A stretch of DNA of 64,000 bases from Thermoanaerobaculum sp. (GTDB taxonomy: Bacteria > Acidobacteriota > Thermoanaerobaculia > Multivoradales > UBA5704). A program made the translations under genes and the position numbers. Each line of letters opens with the position of its first letter. Positions within the stretch are counted from its first letter, which is position 1. The notes under the pieces were generated by a model. That model was not told the DNA's origin and searched no databases. It saw nothing but the letters and a program-made list of their open reading frames with translations. The DNA lies in NCBI GenBank assembly GCA_021154885.1, contig JAJKHS010000107.1, forward strand, positions 19,429 to 83,428. Reading direction: 5' to 3'. Shown in pieces: positions 1 through 9,336 of this stretch.

Positions 1-146
1 GAGTTCCGCAGCAGAGCTCGCGGATTCGCTACCGAGATCGGGAGCCTTGCAGCAGAGTCCGAGAGTTTCCAGCCCGAGCTGGACGCGGGCCCCAAAAGGC
101 TGCGGAGACCGCCCTCCGAGCTCGGGCGTCGGACACCGTAGACTTG

Positions 147-506
147 TTAGTACCGTCCGCCGCCGTAGCCGCCGCGGTCTCCGCCGCCACCCCCACGACC
201 GCCGCCACCACCACGGCCGCCGCCGTAGCCACCCCCACGACCGCCGCCGCCACCCTCTTCCTTGGGCCGCGCCTCGTTGACCGTGAGGTTCCGGCCCTCC
301 ACTTCCTTGCCGTTGAGCGCGGAAATGGCCGCTCGCGCCTCCTGGTCGGTGCTCATCTCCACGAAGCCGAAGCCCTTGGAGCGACCCGTGTCGCGGTCCA
401 TGATCACCTGAGCGGTGTCCACGGTGCCGTGAGCCGCGAACAGCTCTTGCAGGTCACTGTCCTTGACGCCGTAGGCCAGGTTGCCGACGTATATCTTTCT
501 GCCCAT
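147..506 (-). CDS. Glycine-rich RRM RNA-binding protein
   Basis: A 119-residue protein with one RNA recognition motif at about residues 1-80 and a Gly/Arg-rich tail. RNP2 (IYVGNL, near residue 5) and RNP1 (KGFGFVEM, near residue 44) are both intact, so single-stranded RNA binding is expected. The tail is built from RGGGYGGG-type repeats, like the RGG tails of cyanobacterial and plant cold-responsive RRM proteins. Small bacterial RRM proteins of this kind are usually chaperone-like or stress-induced; a specific target cannot be inferred. It is monocistronic, with a 178-base gap to the next leftward gene. Confidence 0.93.
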   Translation of the reverse strand: MGRKIYVGNLAYGVKDSDLQELFAAHGTVDTAQVIMDRDTGRSKGFGFVEMSTDQEARAAISALNGKEVEGRNLTVNEARPKEEGGGGGRGGGYGGGRGGGGGRGGGGGDRGGYGGGRY

Positions 507-684
507 TGCCCAAACTCCTTACTTGTCCGTCGTCGGCCTGTCTGGTCGCGACGCCGCGAATGCGTGACTCCTGGAGTCCTGACGCCGGACCGGACCGGCG
601 TCCAAAGTCTCCAGTTGACGATCTTAGCATCCCCGGTTCCCAGGTCTAGACTCCGGAGCGCAAGTGGGCTTCTTCCGGCAGGAT

Positions 685-1194
685 TCATCGGGCCGGCCCG
701 CAGCTTCCGGGCACGGAATAGACGACGCGGTCGGGGGGCTGCTTGAGCCCGGCGGCGATGAACATGCCGGCGAGAGGGCAGACCATTTCGGTGAACAGCA
801 AGGACGCAAGTCCCCCAAGCGGGTTCCTGGTCTGGTACCCGTTGGCGACCCCGTAAGCGATCGGAGCGCAGACCAGCAGGCCCCAGGCGTACCCTTTCCC
901 CGCCCGAAACCGGACCTGACGGATCACTTGGCAAACCTCCGCCGTGGGTACCGTCCGGACGCGGCCGTGGTTCACCAGCCAGGAGGTGGATTCGGCCGTC
1001 ATCACCACCCCTTCGACGTCCTCGACGACCTCGCCGCTGGCGAGCCGGATCTTCACCGGTTGGTCCTCGATCGCACGGTTGACCGCGGCGAGGGGTGCCG
1101 GGTCCAGGGAGGTCGCCGGGAGTGGCGGCCCTCCGCTCGCGCAGGCCTGGGCGAGGATCACCGGAGGCAGCAGCAACGCGACCAGTCTTCGCAT
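685..1194 (-). CDS. Hypothetical lipoprotein
   Basis: A 169-residue protein of unknown function. It starts with a short basic-hydrophobic signal and a lipobox-like ACAS (Cys near residue 18). The middle contains a valine-rich segment and a later hydrophobic stretch with several Gly and Ala residues (about residues 100-150) that could associate with a membrane. AAGGAG six bases before the ATG supports this start. It overlaps the end of the upstream small lipoprotein gene by 37 bases, so the two are probably co-transcribed. I recognise no family. Confidence 0.65.
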   Translation of the reverse strand: MRRLVALLLPPVILAQACASGGPPLPATSLDPAPLAAVNRAIEDQPVKIRLASGEVVEDVEGVVMTAESTSWLVNHGRVRTVPTAEVCQVIRQVRFRAGKGYAWGLLVCAPIAYGVANGYQTRNPLGGLASLLFTEMVCPLAGMFIAAGLKQPPDRVVYSVPGSCGPAR

Positions 1195-1469
1195 GTTTTT
1201 CTCCTTGAGAAATGAGGATCGGCCGAGGCGATCGAGTAGGCAAGCCGGCGGTCAAAATTGCGCGACTGCTCCGGTTCACTCAGGCTCCAGCCGGGCAGGA
1301 CGTTCATCACGGCCGGGAGCCACCCGACGCCGAGGCTGCCGAATCCTTTGACCACCGACGCCTGGGCCGCGGTGAGGGACCTTGGCGGGAGACTCGAACC
1401 GCAACCCGCGACGACGCTCCCTCCCAGGCAGACGGCGAGGACCAGGACGACCGAAGCTCGTGATCGCAT
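1158..1469 (-). CDS. Small hypothetical lipoprotein
   Basis: A 103-residue protein beginning MRSRASV. This start is preferred over an in-frame ATG eight codons upstream because GAGGAGG lies five bases before it. The N-terminus is a lipoprotein signal with lipobox VAGC near residue 22. The rest has no recognised domain. The last residues are Cys/Arg-rich and overlap the start of the next leftward gene, which may mean the natural stop has been lost or that the genes are translationally coupled. Confidence 0.5.
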   Translation of the reverse strand: MRSRASVVLVLAVCLGGSVVAGCGSSLPPRSLTAAQASVVKGFGSLGVGWLPAVMNVLPGWSLSEPEQSRNFDRRLAYSIASADPHFSRRKTCEDWSRCCCLR

Positions 1470-1789
1470 AGCACCTCCTCCTCGAAACCGCACTTTCCCG
1501 CAGCGGTGTTGCCGAAAGGCAAGAGCGACGGCCGTGCCAGCCGGGGAGGCGCGATAGAAAACCTTGAGAAGAAAGGGCTTAGACGAAAGAGGTCAGCGAG
1601 CGTGGCCGTCTTTCGTGGAAGTCGCTGGACATCCGATGTATAGGAGCGCGCACCGGATGTCGCGCGGTGCGGAGATTAAGCCCAGATAGGCTGTTCTGCG
1701 GAGCTTGGTGCCGACAATCTCGTGTGTTTTGTCGTGCACTCCGTTGGTACGACATGCGCGGCGGATCGGAGCGTGGCAATGATGCGCTC
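1470..1789. other. No recognisable gene
   Basis: About 320 bases between the small lipoprotein gene and the 3' end of the MutS-like gene. Short open frames exist on both strands but none has a supported start, domain or codon pattern. The left part probably holds the promoter of the lipoprotein pair. Confidence 0.4.
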
Positions 1790-3634
1790 TCAGATCTCCT
1801 CCGGCCCCAGTCCCACCAGCTCCATCAGCTTCAAGGCGTTGACGGTGGTGGCGACTCCGGGGTGCATCTTGTAGTCGAAGGTCATGGGCGGATCCTCTCC
1901 CGGGTGGAGGGTCTCCCGGAAGTGGACGGGCACGCAGACGGCCGCGATCTCCGGCACCTCGGCGAGTTGGAGGTCGTGGGTGGAGACGGCGCCGAGCGCA
2001 CCCTGCTTCAGCAGGTGGAGCACCACCCGGCGCACCGCCACCTGCCGCTCGTAGCTGTTGGTCCCCCGCAACACCTCGTCCAGCAGGTAGAGGAGGACGC
2101 GGCCTTCCGCATGGGCGCGGTCCGCCTCTTTCACGATCCACCGGATGCGCTGCAGCTCGGCCATGAAGAAGGAGACCCCCTCTGCCAGCGAATCCTCCAC
2201 CAGGATGCTGGTGCCAAGCGTGACCGGCGGCATCCGCAGCGACTCGGCGCAGACCGGCCCGCCAGCCTGCGCCAGCACGGCGTTGACGCCGATGGCGCGC
2301 AGCAGCGTGCTCTTGCCGGACATGTTGGAACCCGTCACCAGCAGGAAGCCTCCGGCCGGGCCGAGGGTGACGTCATTCGCGACTCGCTGCCCATCCCGGA
2401 TCAGGGGGTGGCCCAGCCCGCGGCCTTCACAAAAGTCCTCCGTCGCGGCCACGACAGGGAAGGACCAGCCGGGATTCTCGAAGCGGAGACTGGCGAGCGC
2501 CGCCAAGGCCTCGAAGCGGCCCAGAGCGGCCAGCCAACCCCGGACCCGCGGGCCGGCCTCCCGCTGCCAGCGCTCCAGCAGCGCCAGCACGTGGAGATCC
2601 CAGCAGAGGAGCGACTGGAGAATGAGGTACAGGTAGGACGAGTGGCGGACGTGCGAAAGCTCCACTCGGGCGTGGAGGAGCAGCATCCAACGATGGGCAG
2701 CCTGCCCCTCGACGTTGAGGTCGCCGGCGATCCGCTGCAGCTCGTCCGCCGAGTAGGGACGACCGGCGATCCGCTCCAGGGCATCGGCGTAGAGCTGGAA
2801 GTCCCCCTCCGGAGCCTCGATCCGGTTGAAGCTGCCGTGGGTCCGTTCCCGGAAGCTGTAACCCAGGGAGATGTTGACCATCGCCAGGAAGAGGAAGATC
2901 TTGATCGGCAGGATCGTCCCCATCCACAGGAGGAGGGCCACGGGTGTGGCCACGGCGAGCAGCCGGGCGAGCCAGATCAGCCGCGGCCGATCCAGCAGCC
3001 ACGGCTTGTCCTCCGCCCATTTCAGGAACGTCTCCAGGTCCGGCGGTGACTTCTCCATGGGGCGCACGCCCACCTCGAGCTGCTGCCGCAGGTCGATCTC
3101 CGGCGCCAGCTCGGCGACCGCCGCCTGCCGGTTGGCGATCTCCTGCGAGGAGGCCGGGCGTAGCAGCCAGCTCGCCAGGTCCGCCTTGCCCGGCGGGGTG
3201 TGAGCCGTCCCCAGGAGTTGGGCGATGGAGGCGCGGCCGAAAAGATTGAGGTCCCGGGCCACGGCGCGGTCGCGCTCTCCCGGCTCGGGGAGCGTGGGGA
3301 GAGGCAGGCCGTCCCAGTCCCGCTCCAGGCGAAGCAGCCCCTCCTCGTTGATCCGCCGCAGCTCGCCGTAGCGCCGCTGCCGCTGGACGATCCGCTCGTG
3401 TCGAGGCAGCACGCCCAGGAACGCCACCAGCCAGAACCCCGCCCCGGCCCACCATTCCCATCCCGGCCGGCCGCCGCGGACGAGGATCACGATCAGGCAG
3501 ACGACGAAGGCGAGGAACAGGGCGCCGCGGAGGAGGGAGAAGCGGAGGGAGATGCCAGCGAGGCGGTGCTCCTCGGCGGCGAAAGCGTCGCGGCGCTGTT
3601 GGTAGGTCGAATCCGGTCCCCGAAGCTCTGCCAT
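1790..3634 (-). CDS. Membrane-anchored MutS-like ATPase
   Basis: A 614-residue protein of the MutS superfamily without the mismatch-recognition domain. Two hydrophobic segments near the N-terminus (about residues 30-75) and another pair near 230-265 predict membrane attachment. The C-terminal third is the MutS ATPase: Walker A TGSNMSGKST near residue 433, a Walker B-like LLDEVLRGTN and the STHD switch. These bacterial membrane MutS-like proteins are widespread but their role is not settled, and canonical mismatch repair is unlikely. Start chosen at MAELRG: there is no Shine-Dalgarno but TATACT lies eight bases upstream, consistent with a leaderless message. An in-frame ATG 19 codons earlier is the alternative. 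Confidence 0.88.
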   Translation of the reverse strand: MAELRGPDSTYQQRRDAFAAEEHRLAGISLRFSLLRGALFLAFVVCLIVILVRGGRPGWEWWAGAGFWLVAFLGVLPRHERIVQRQRRYGELRRINEEGLLRLERDWDGLPLPTLPEPGERDRAVARDLNLFGRASIAQLLGTAHTPPGKADLASWLLRPASSQEIANRQAAVAELAPEIDLRQQLEVGVRPMEKSPPDLETFLKWAEDKPWLLDRPRLIWLARLLAVATPVALLLWMGTILPIKIFLFLAMVNISLGYSFRERTHGSFNRIEAPEGDFQLYADALERIAGRPYSADELQRIAGDLNVEGQAAHRWMLLLHARVELSHVRHSSYLYLILQSLLCWDLHVLALLERWQREAGPRVRGWLAALGRFEALAALASLRFENPGWSFPVVAATEDFCEGRGLGHPLIRDGQRVANDVTLGPAGGFLLVTGSNMSGKSTLLRAIGVNAVLAQAGGPVCAESLRMPPVTLGTSILVEDSLAEGVSFFMAELQRIRWIVKEADRAHAEGRVLLYLLDEVLRGTNSYERQVAVRRVVLHLLKQGALGAVSTHDLQLAEVPEIAAVCVPVHFRETLHPGEDPPMTFDYKMHPGVATTVNALKLMELVGLGPEEI

Positions 3635-3735
3635 AGCGACGGAGTATAGACGAAACCACAATCTACGAGGATTGCTCATACCCAGCAGCAACGGCGTTAT
3701 ATCTGTAGACGACGGCCTATATCTCTAGCTATGGT

Positions 3736-5250
3736 TCAAGGAGAGGAGGGATTCGGCTCCACCCGCACGACGCGGACAAAACGTTTCAAGCCCTTCTCGG
3801 ATTCCGCGCAGGAGACCAGGCTCTCGTTCGCGAGAGACCTGGACGATGCAACGGCAATCAGTTCGTAGGTCTGGCCGGGGTTTCCCGAGAAGTGGGCATG
3901 GACGCTCCACCGGCCCCTGTGGTCCGGGATCAGAGGCCCGTTTGTCTGCAGCCAACACCTTCTCGAAGGGTCTCGAACGAGCAGGTAGTAATGGAGATTG
4001 GGATTGGTCGCGGTCCCTGTGACCGTCGTTTCGGTTCCCACGATCGCACCGTCCTGGAGATCAAAGCTGAAGATCGTGGTCTGCTCCGGAGGTCCGAAGA
4101 GTACAAATAGTGACAGCCCGGCTACGAGGATGAGAGAGCCGGCGGCGATTCGTGACCAGGCGACTCCTGGCCGCTGGGCAGTGCGCAGGAATAACACGGG
4201 GACTTTCCACTCGACGGAGGGGAGCCTTCGTATCGCCAGCCGCCCCTCGGTGACCGCCTTCTCAAGGGGGTAACCCTTGGCCAAGCATTCGTAGAAACTC
4301 CCGCTGAAGGCGATGGCCGCTTGGTCCGAGACCCTGGATTGCATTGCCAGGACAGCGGGGAATCCTCGCAGGATGAGGGCTTCCGCTACCCCTGCGTAAG
4401 GGTTTTTTGCTCCCGGCATGCTCACGCCGGTATCGCAGGCATTGAGCACGATGACCTGGAGAGTCTTGAATCGCGCCACCAAGTCTGCGAGGACGAAGGC
4501 GCCCACCGGGTGCCCCAATCCGTCCGTGCTTTCGAAGAGGAGATATCCTTGCTTTGCTGCAGCCGACCAATTCCCGTGTCCCGCAAAATGGAGAACGTGG
4601 AACCCTCCTTCTGCCTCCGAGGTTAACAACGCGCGCCGGAGCGCCGCTATGGTCGGCTCTTTCAAAAAGGTTACCGCAACTCCGGAGACCCCTTTACAGG
4701 CATCCTCAATCTTGCGGCGCTCGAGGTCGACGTCGAGAGGAGTCGCGTCCCTGGGATTCGAGATTACGGAAAGGATGCGAATAAAAGACGGAAACTTCAG
4801 CGTCCGTCTGTGAGCAGGCGCATCGAGCTCACGCACAATGCAGTGATTATCGCTTAGACTCAAGAATAGATGCCTCATCGGATCGAACAGAGTTTCCCAT
4901 TCCAGGCTGGCGATTGGAGCGAGCTTCGGATCCTCGGGATCGATGCGGAGTTTGATGGAGAGCAGATTGGCGGGGCATCCAGACAACATGCCTCGGCTCT
5001 CCGCAAAGAGTTCACCAACGCGCTCCTTTAGCAGTTCGCTGTACAGGTTGGCTCCTGTCACTTCCGGGTCGGGATGAAGCCTCCTCGTAGGGATAGCGAA
5101 GGTCCCACTACCTTCCCCTGCTGGCGAACTCAGTACTTGGATTCTGTAGACACCACGCCTCGGAGGGCAGAACTGGATGACGAAGTCCGCCTGCTTTGTT
5201 ATCTGCCGCCGCCGAAGCCGGCTCCCGAAGATCTGATGATTTACTGGCAC
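3736..5250 (-). CDS. CHAT-domain protein with transmembrane anchor
   Basis: About 504 residues if translation begins at GTG 5250, which has GGGAG upstream; the frame is open further to 5463 but that part overlaps the divergent gene and looks non-coding. The CHAT caspase-like protease domain shows the catalytic His in FAGHGNW and the Cys in LNACDTG. A single hydrophobic helix follows, then a C-terminal domain of about 110 residues ending near VRVVRVE. That domain resembles the secreted protein encoded divergently next door (conserved YLLVRD, CWLQ-type and YELIAVAS patches). CHAT proteins often act as proteases in bacterial conflict or signalling modules; here the substrate is unknown and could be the neighbour. 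Confidence 0.85.
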   Translation of the reverse strand: MPVNHQIFGSRLRRRQITKQADFVIQFCPPRRGVYRIQVLSSPAGEGSGTFAIPTRRLHPDPEVTGANLYSELLKERVGELFAESRGMLSGCPANLLSIKLRIDPEDPKLAPIASLEWETLFDPMRHLFLSLSDNHCIVRELDAPAHRRTLKFPSFIRILSVISNPRDATPLDVDLERRKIEDACKGVSGVAVTFLKEPTIAALRRALLTSEAEGGFHVLHFAGHGNWSAAAKQGYLLFESTDGLGHPVGAFVLADLVARFKTLQVIVLNACDTGVSMPGAKNPYAGVAEALILRGFPAVLAMQSRVSDQAAIAFSGSFYECLAKGYPLEKAVTEGRLAIRRLPSVEWKVPVLFLRTAQRPGVAWSRIAAGSLILVAGLSLFVLFGPPEQTTIFSFDLQDGAIVGTETTVTGTATNPNLHYYLLVRDPSRRCWLQTNGPLIPDHRGRWSVHAHFSGNPGQTYELIAVASSRSLANESLVSCAESEKGLKRFVRVVRVEPNPSSP

Positions 5251-5391
5251 GGTAGCTCCCTCTACACCCGGATGTCTTCTCAGACACCCTGGGAATTTTT
5301 TTGTTGAGCGCCTCTCAACAAAATGGCGAGCAAGGGGTCTACTCAGAGAAGTAGGAGTAGGGTGGGAAACCCAAGAATGGAGGAAAGAGCC

Positions 5392-5814
5392 ATGCAATCG
5401 AGTCTCAGACGAGTGCTTACTACTGTGATGCTTCTGTTGATGATGCTGGCTGCGCGGGGGCATGCGGCGGCGTTGCGGGTCGAGATCACGTCACCCGCGG
5501 AAAGCGCAGTCGTGGATGTCGAGGCAATGGTGAAGGGGAAGGTGTCAGATGCCAAGACACGGGTTTACGTACTGGTCCGACCATTGAAGACAAGGTATTG
5601 GTGGGTGCAGCGCCTGCCCGCGCCCCCATCTCCCGACGGGACTTGGCAGACACTCTGCAACTTTGGCACTCCGTCCGAAGGCGTTGGTGAGCCCTATGAG
5701 ATTATAGCGATCGCATCAAAGACGCGCCTGAACCTCATCGAGGGAAAAACGCTAGAGGACGTGCCGGATTCAGGCACGACCTCGGCGGTGGTCACTGTCA
5801 AGCGGAGCAAGTAG
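5392..5814 (+). CDS. Secreted protein sharing the CHAT neighbour's C-terminal domain
   Basis: A 140-residue protein with a clear signal peptide (MQSSLRRV then a Leu/Met-rich core ending ARGHAA). The ATG is preceded by GGAGGAAAG. The mature part aligns by eye with the extra-membrane C-terminus of the divergent CHAT protein: a V-x-G-beta start, YVLVRP, a Trp-rich strand, a GTW turn and YEIIAIAS. This is probably an all-beta, Ig-like fold. The head-to-head pairing suggests the two proteins interact or share a ligand outside the cytoplasm. No enzymatic motif is seen. Confidence 0.75.
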   Translation: MQSSLRRVLTTVMLLLMMLAARGHAAALRVEITSPAESAVVDVEAMVKGKVSDAKTRVYVLVRPLKTRYWWVQRLPAPPSPDGTWQTLCNFGTPSEGVGEPYEIIAIASKTRLNLIEGKTLEDVPDSGTTSAVVTVKRSK

Positions 5815-5880
5815 ATAGAGACGAGAAGTTCTGGGGCCCGGCTATGGTGTGTCGGGCCCGCTCATCGACAGTCTAAGAAG

Positions 5881-6060
5881 ATCCGAGAGTTGGCGCGCGA
5901 GCGCCGCTCAATCGCCAAGCAGGTGATTCGCCTCCTCACCCAAGCCCTGGAAAGGGAGAAGACCTTCTCGATCTTGGAGCTGCGCGGGCTTGGCAAGGAG
6001 CTGGGAGGGGATCGATCCAGCGGCCTACATCAGGGAAGAGCGGGACTCGTGGGACCGTAG
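5881..6060 (+). pseudogene. Antitoxin-like gene remnant, frameshifted
   Basis: The plus strand reads IRELARERRSIAKQ and continues to ELRGLGKEL. It then needs a one-base shift near 6000 to reach a typical ending, GIDPAAYIREERDSWDR, before the reverse-strand glmS stop region. The GLGKELW-GID-YIREERDSW ending is familiar from small antitoxin-like proteins encoded beside PIN or RelE toxins. No start codon or toxin is present, so this is a degraded fragment. Confidence 0.4.
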
Positions 6061-6066
6061 AACCCC

Positions 6067-7893
6067 CTACTCCACCGTCACACTCTTCGCCAGGTTCCGC
6101 GGCTGATCCACGTCCGCCCCGCGGCGCACGCCGATGAAGTAGGCGAGGAGCTGCAAGGGCACCACGTTGACGATGGGTTGGAGGTGCGGCGAGAGGGAGG
6201 GGACTTCGATGACCTCGTCGGCGATCCCCCCGAGCTCTTCCGGGTCGTGGTCGGTGAGGGCGATGACGACGCCGTCGCGGGCCTTGACCTCCTGCATGTT
6301 CCCCTTGACCTTCTCCGCCACGTGGTCTCCCGTGGCGATGGCCACCACCGGCAGGTTCTCGTCGATGAGGGCGATGGGGCCGTGCTTCATCTCGCCCGCC
6401 GGGTAGCCCTCGGCATGGATGTAGGAGATTTCCTTGAGCTTCAGCGCCCCTTCGAGGGCGATGGGGTAGTTGATGCCGCGCCCCAGGTACAGGAAGTTCT
6501 GCGACTTGTGGTACCGCCGGGCCAACTCGTCCATGTGCTGCTCCTGCCGCCGGACGACGTCGTCGACGGCCTGGGGAAGGCGCGACAGGTCGTCCAGGTA
6601 GTGCCGCTCCAAGTGGCCCTGGCGGACTTGGCGCAGGTAGAGGGCCAGCAGGTAGAGGGCCACGAGCTGGGTGGTGAACGCCTTGGTGGAGGCGACGCCG
6701 ATCTCCGGGCCGGCGTTGGTGTAGATCACCCCTTCGCTGATGCGCGTGGCCTGGCTCCCCAGCACGTTGCAGACGGCGAAGAGGCGCGCGCCGCGCTCCC
6801 GGGCGGCCTCCATGGCCGAGACGGTGTCCGCCGTCTCCCCGGACTGGGAGATGCCCACGGCCAGCACCCGGTCGGAGACGATGGGGTCCCGGTACCGGTA
6901 CTCGGAGCCGTAGTCCACTTCGACCGGCACGCGGGCGATGTCCTCGATGAGGAACTTGCCCACCAGCGCCGAGTGCCACGAGGTGCCGCAGGCCAGGAGG
7001 TGGAGGCGCTCGACCCGGGCCAGCTCCTCCTTCGTCACTTTGACCGTGTCGAAGAGGATCTCCGCGCGCTCGAAGTCCACGCGCCCGGCGAAGGTGTCCT
7101 GCACCGCCTGCGGCTGCTCGTGGATCTCCTTGAGCATGAAGTGCTTGTAGCCCCCCTTCTCTGCCTGGATGGGGTCCCAGTTGAGGTGCTGGACGGCCCG
7201 CTCGACGCGCTGGCCTTTGCGGTCCCAGGCCTCGACGCCCGCCGGCGTCAGCCGCGCGATGTCGCCGTTCTCCAGGAAAATGACGTCCTTGGTGTAGGCG
7301 AGGAGGGCCGCCGGATCGGAGGCCAGGAACTGCTCTTCCTGCGCGAGGCCGATGACCAGGGGCGGACCCTGCCGGGCGGCCACGATCTCCTGGCCATCGG
7401 TCTCCGTGCTCACCACGGCGAAGGCGTACATCCCTTCGAGCTCGGCGACGGCCCGGGCCACCGCGGCCTTGAGGTCGCCGTCGAGGTAGGAGGAGACGAG
7501 GTTCGCCACCACCTCGGTGTCGGTGTCCGAGCTGAAGGTCCAGCCCTCGGCGATCAGGCGCTTCTTGAGCGGCAGGAAGTTCTCGATGATGCCGTTGTGG
7601 ATGAGCGCCAGGCGCCGGCGCGAGTCCACCACGGGATGAGCGTTGCGTTCGCTGGGCGCGCCATGGGTGGCCCAGCGGGTGTGGCCGAGGCCGTAGTGGC
7701 CGGTGAGGGGGTGCTTCTCCAGCTTCTCCTTGAGCCGGTCGAGCTTCCCTTCGGCCTTGACGGTCTGGAACTCGCCGTCCTGCACCGCCACCACGCCCGC
7801 CGAGTCGTAGCCCCGGTACTCCATGCGGCGCAGCCCGTCCATCAGCAGGGGCACCACTTCGCGCTGCCCCACGTAGCCCACAATTCCACACAT
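6067..7893 (-). CDS. glmS: Glutamine--fructose-6-phosphate aminotransferase (isomerizing)
   Basis: A full-length 608-residue GlmS, which makes glucosamine-6-phosphate from fructose-6-phosphate and glutamine, the first step to UDP-GlcNAc. The N-terminal class II amidotransferase domain starts MCGIVGYVG, with the nucleophilic Cys exposed after Met removal. Two SIS sugar-isomerase domains follow (for example CGTSWHS and ISQSGETADT). The C-terminus NLAKSVTVE is typical. It lies 34 bases downstream of glmU in the same direction, so both UDP-GlcNAc enzymes are probably co-expressed. No glmS ribozyme is evident in the short gap. Confidence 0.98.
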   Translation of the reverse strand: MCGIVGYVGQREVVPLLMDGLRRMEYRGYDSAGVVAVQDGEFQTVKAEGKLDRLKEKLEKHPLTGHYGLGHTRWATHGAPSERNAHPVVDSRRRLALIHNGIIENFLPLKKRLIAEGWTFSSDTDTEVVANLVSSYLDGDLKAAVARAVAELEGMYAFAVVSTETDGQEIVAARQGPPLVIGLAQEEQFLASDPAALLAYTKDVIFLENGDIARLTPAGVEAWDRKGQRVERAVQHLNWDPIQAEKGGYKHFMLKEIHEQPQAVQDTFAGRVDFERAEILFDTVKVTKEELARVERLHLLACGTSWHSALVGKFLIEDIARVPVEVDYGSEYRYRDPIVSDRVLAVGISQSGETADTVSAMEAARERGARLFAVCNVLGSQATRISEGVIYTNAGPEIGVASTKAFTTQLVALYLLALYLRQVRQGHLERHYLDDLSRLPQAVDDVVRRQEQHMDELARRYHKSQNFLYLGRGINYPIALEGALKLKEISYIHAEGYPAGEMKHGPIALIDENLPVVAIATGDHVAEKVKGNMQEVKARDGVVIALTDHDPEELGGIADEVIEVPSLSPHLQPIVNVVPLQLLAYFIGVRRGADVDQPRNLAKSVTVE

Positions 7894-7927
7894 GGCTCAG
7901 CCTTCCTCTTGCGGATCCTTTTGGGGA

Positions 7928-9325
7928 TCAGATTTTCCGGCGGTGCAGACCGCCGGCCCGGCCTTCCAGATTCTTCTGCCGCACCCGGGCCACCGCCAGC
8001 GCGCCGTCGGGGACGTTCTTCGTGATGACCGAGCCTGCGGCGGTGGAGGCGCCCGCTCCGACCTTGACCGGCGCCACCAGCATCGTGTCGCTGCCGATGA
8101 AAGCTCCGGCGCCGATCTCCGTGGAGCTCTTGCGCACGCCGTCGTAGTTGCAGGTCACGACGCCGGCGCCGACGTTCGCGCCCGCGCCCACCGTCGCGTC
8201 CCCCACATAGGACAGGTGGTTGACCTTGGCCCCGGCGCCGATCTCCGAGCCCTTCACCTCGACGAAGTTGCCCACGCGGGCTCCACCAAGCAAGCGCGAT
8301 GCCGGACGCAGCCGGGCGAAGGGTCCCACCCGGCAGCCGTCCCCCACCTCGGCGCCGTCCAGAACGCTGTAGGGCTCGATGATCGCGCCGTCGGCGACCG
8401 TCGAATCGCGCAGCCACGCGCCCTGATGGACGACGCACTCGCGGCCGATCGAACTGTGGCCCAGAAGGGACACTCCCGGGTGGATCACCGTGTCTTCTCC
8501 GACACGTACCCCGGGCTCGATCACCGTCCGCGCCGGCTCGAGGACGGTCACCCCCGCCTTCATCAGCGCCTGGAGGTGGCGGTCCAGGAGGAGGCGGTGG
8601 ACCTTCGCCAGCTCCACCCGGTCGTTGACCCCCAGGGCCTCGTCCGGGTCGGGCAGGTCGACGAGCCGCACCGGGTGGCCGTCCTGCGCGGCTATGGTCA
8701 CCGCGTCGGTCAGGTAGAGCTCCCCCTGGGCGTTGCTCGCCTTGAGGTTGCGGAGATAGGTGAAGACGTCCGGCGCCGGGAGGGCATAGAGTCCCGCGTT
8801 GATCCGCCGCACGGCCAACTCCTCCAGCGCGGCGTCCCGCGCTTCGACGATCTCCCGGAAGGCGCCGGAGCCGTCGACCAGCACCCGCCCCAGCGATCCC
8901 GGGTCTGCCATCTCCGCCACCGCCATGGCACCCCAGCCCTCCTCGGCGCCGCGGGCCAGCCGGTCGAGCGTCGCCGGATTCACCAGCGGCACGTCGCCGG
9001 AGAGGACGAGCACCGTCGCATTCTCCGCGACGTCGGAGATCTCCCCCTCGGCCTGGGCCAGGGCGTGCCCGGTGCCCCGCTGCTCGGCCTGGAGCACCCA
9101 ACGCAGATCCGCACCGCCGATGGCCTCCCGCACCCGCTCGGCACCATGGCCCACCACCACGAGGATGCGCTCGCAGCCCGCCGCCCTGGCCGCGTCGATC
9201 ACCCATGCGAGCAGCGGCCGGCCGGCGGCCTCGTGCAGGACCTTGGGGAGCGACGACTTCATGCGGGTCCCCTTGCCGGCCGCGAGGATCACGGCGACGC
9301 GGGGTCGGGGGGCGGGGTTGGGCAT
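7928..9325 (-). CDS. glmU: Bifunctional GlcNAc-1-P uridyltransferase / glucosamine-1-P acetyltransferase
   Basis: A 465-residue GlmU. The N-terminal nucleotidyltransferase domain contains LAAGKGTRMKS. The C-terminal half is a left-handed beta-helix of hexapeptide repeats ending in an acetyltransferase site with NYDG and GSDTML. It converts GlcN-1-P to UDP-GlcNAc for peptidoglycan and LPS. AAGGAG precedes the ATG. It sits between the yvcK homologue and glmS in one leftward block. Confidence 0.98.
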   Translation of the reverse strand: MPNPAPRPRVAVILAAGKGTRMKSSLPKVLHEAAGRPLLAWVIDAARAAGCERILVVVGHGAERVREAIGGADLRWVLQAEQRGTGHALAQAEGEISDVAENATVLVLSGDVPLVNPATLDRLARGAEEGWGAMAVAEMADPGSLGRVLVDGSGAFREIVEARDAALEELAVRRINAGLYALPAPDVFTYLRNLKASNAQGELYLTDAVTIAAQDGHPVRLVDLPDPDEALGVNDRVELAKVHRLLLDRHLQALMKAGVTVLEPARTVIEPGVRVGEDTVIHPGVSLLGHSSIGRECVVHQGAWLRDSTVADGAIIEPYSVLDGAEVGDGCRVGPFARLRPASRLLGGARVGNFVEVKGSEIGAGAKVNHLSYVGDATVGAGANVGAGVVTCNYDGVRKSSTEIGAGAFIGSDTMLVAPVKVGAGASTAAGSVITKNVPDGALAVARVRQKNLEGRAGGLHRRKI

Positions 9326-9336
9326 GGGCTCTCCTT

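Noticed and set aside
6178..8025. A 615-codon open frame antisense to glmS
   Set aside because: GC-rich third positions of the real glmS keep this frame open; no start signal or domain.
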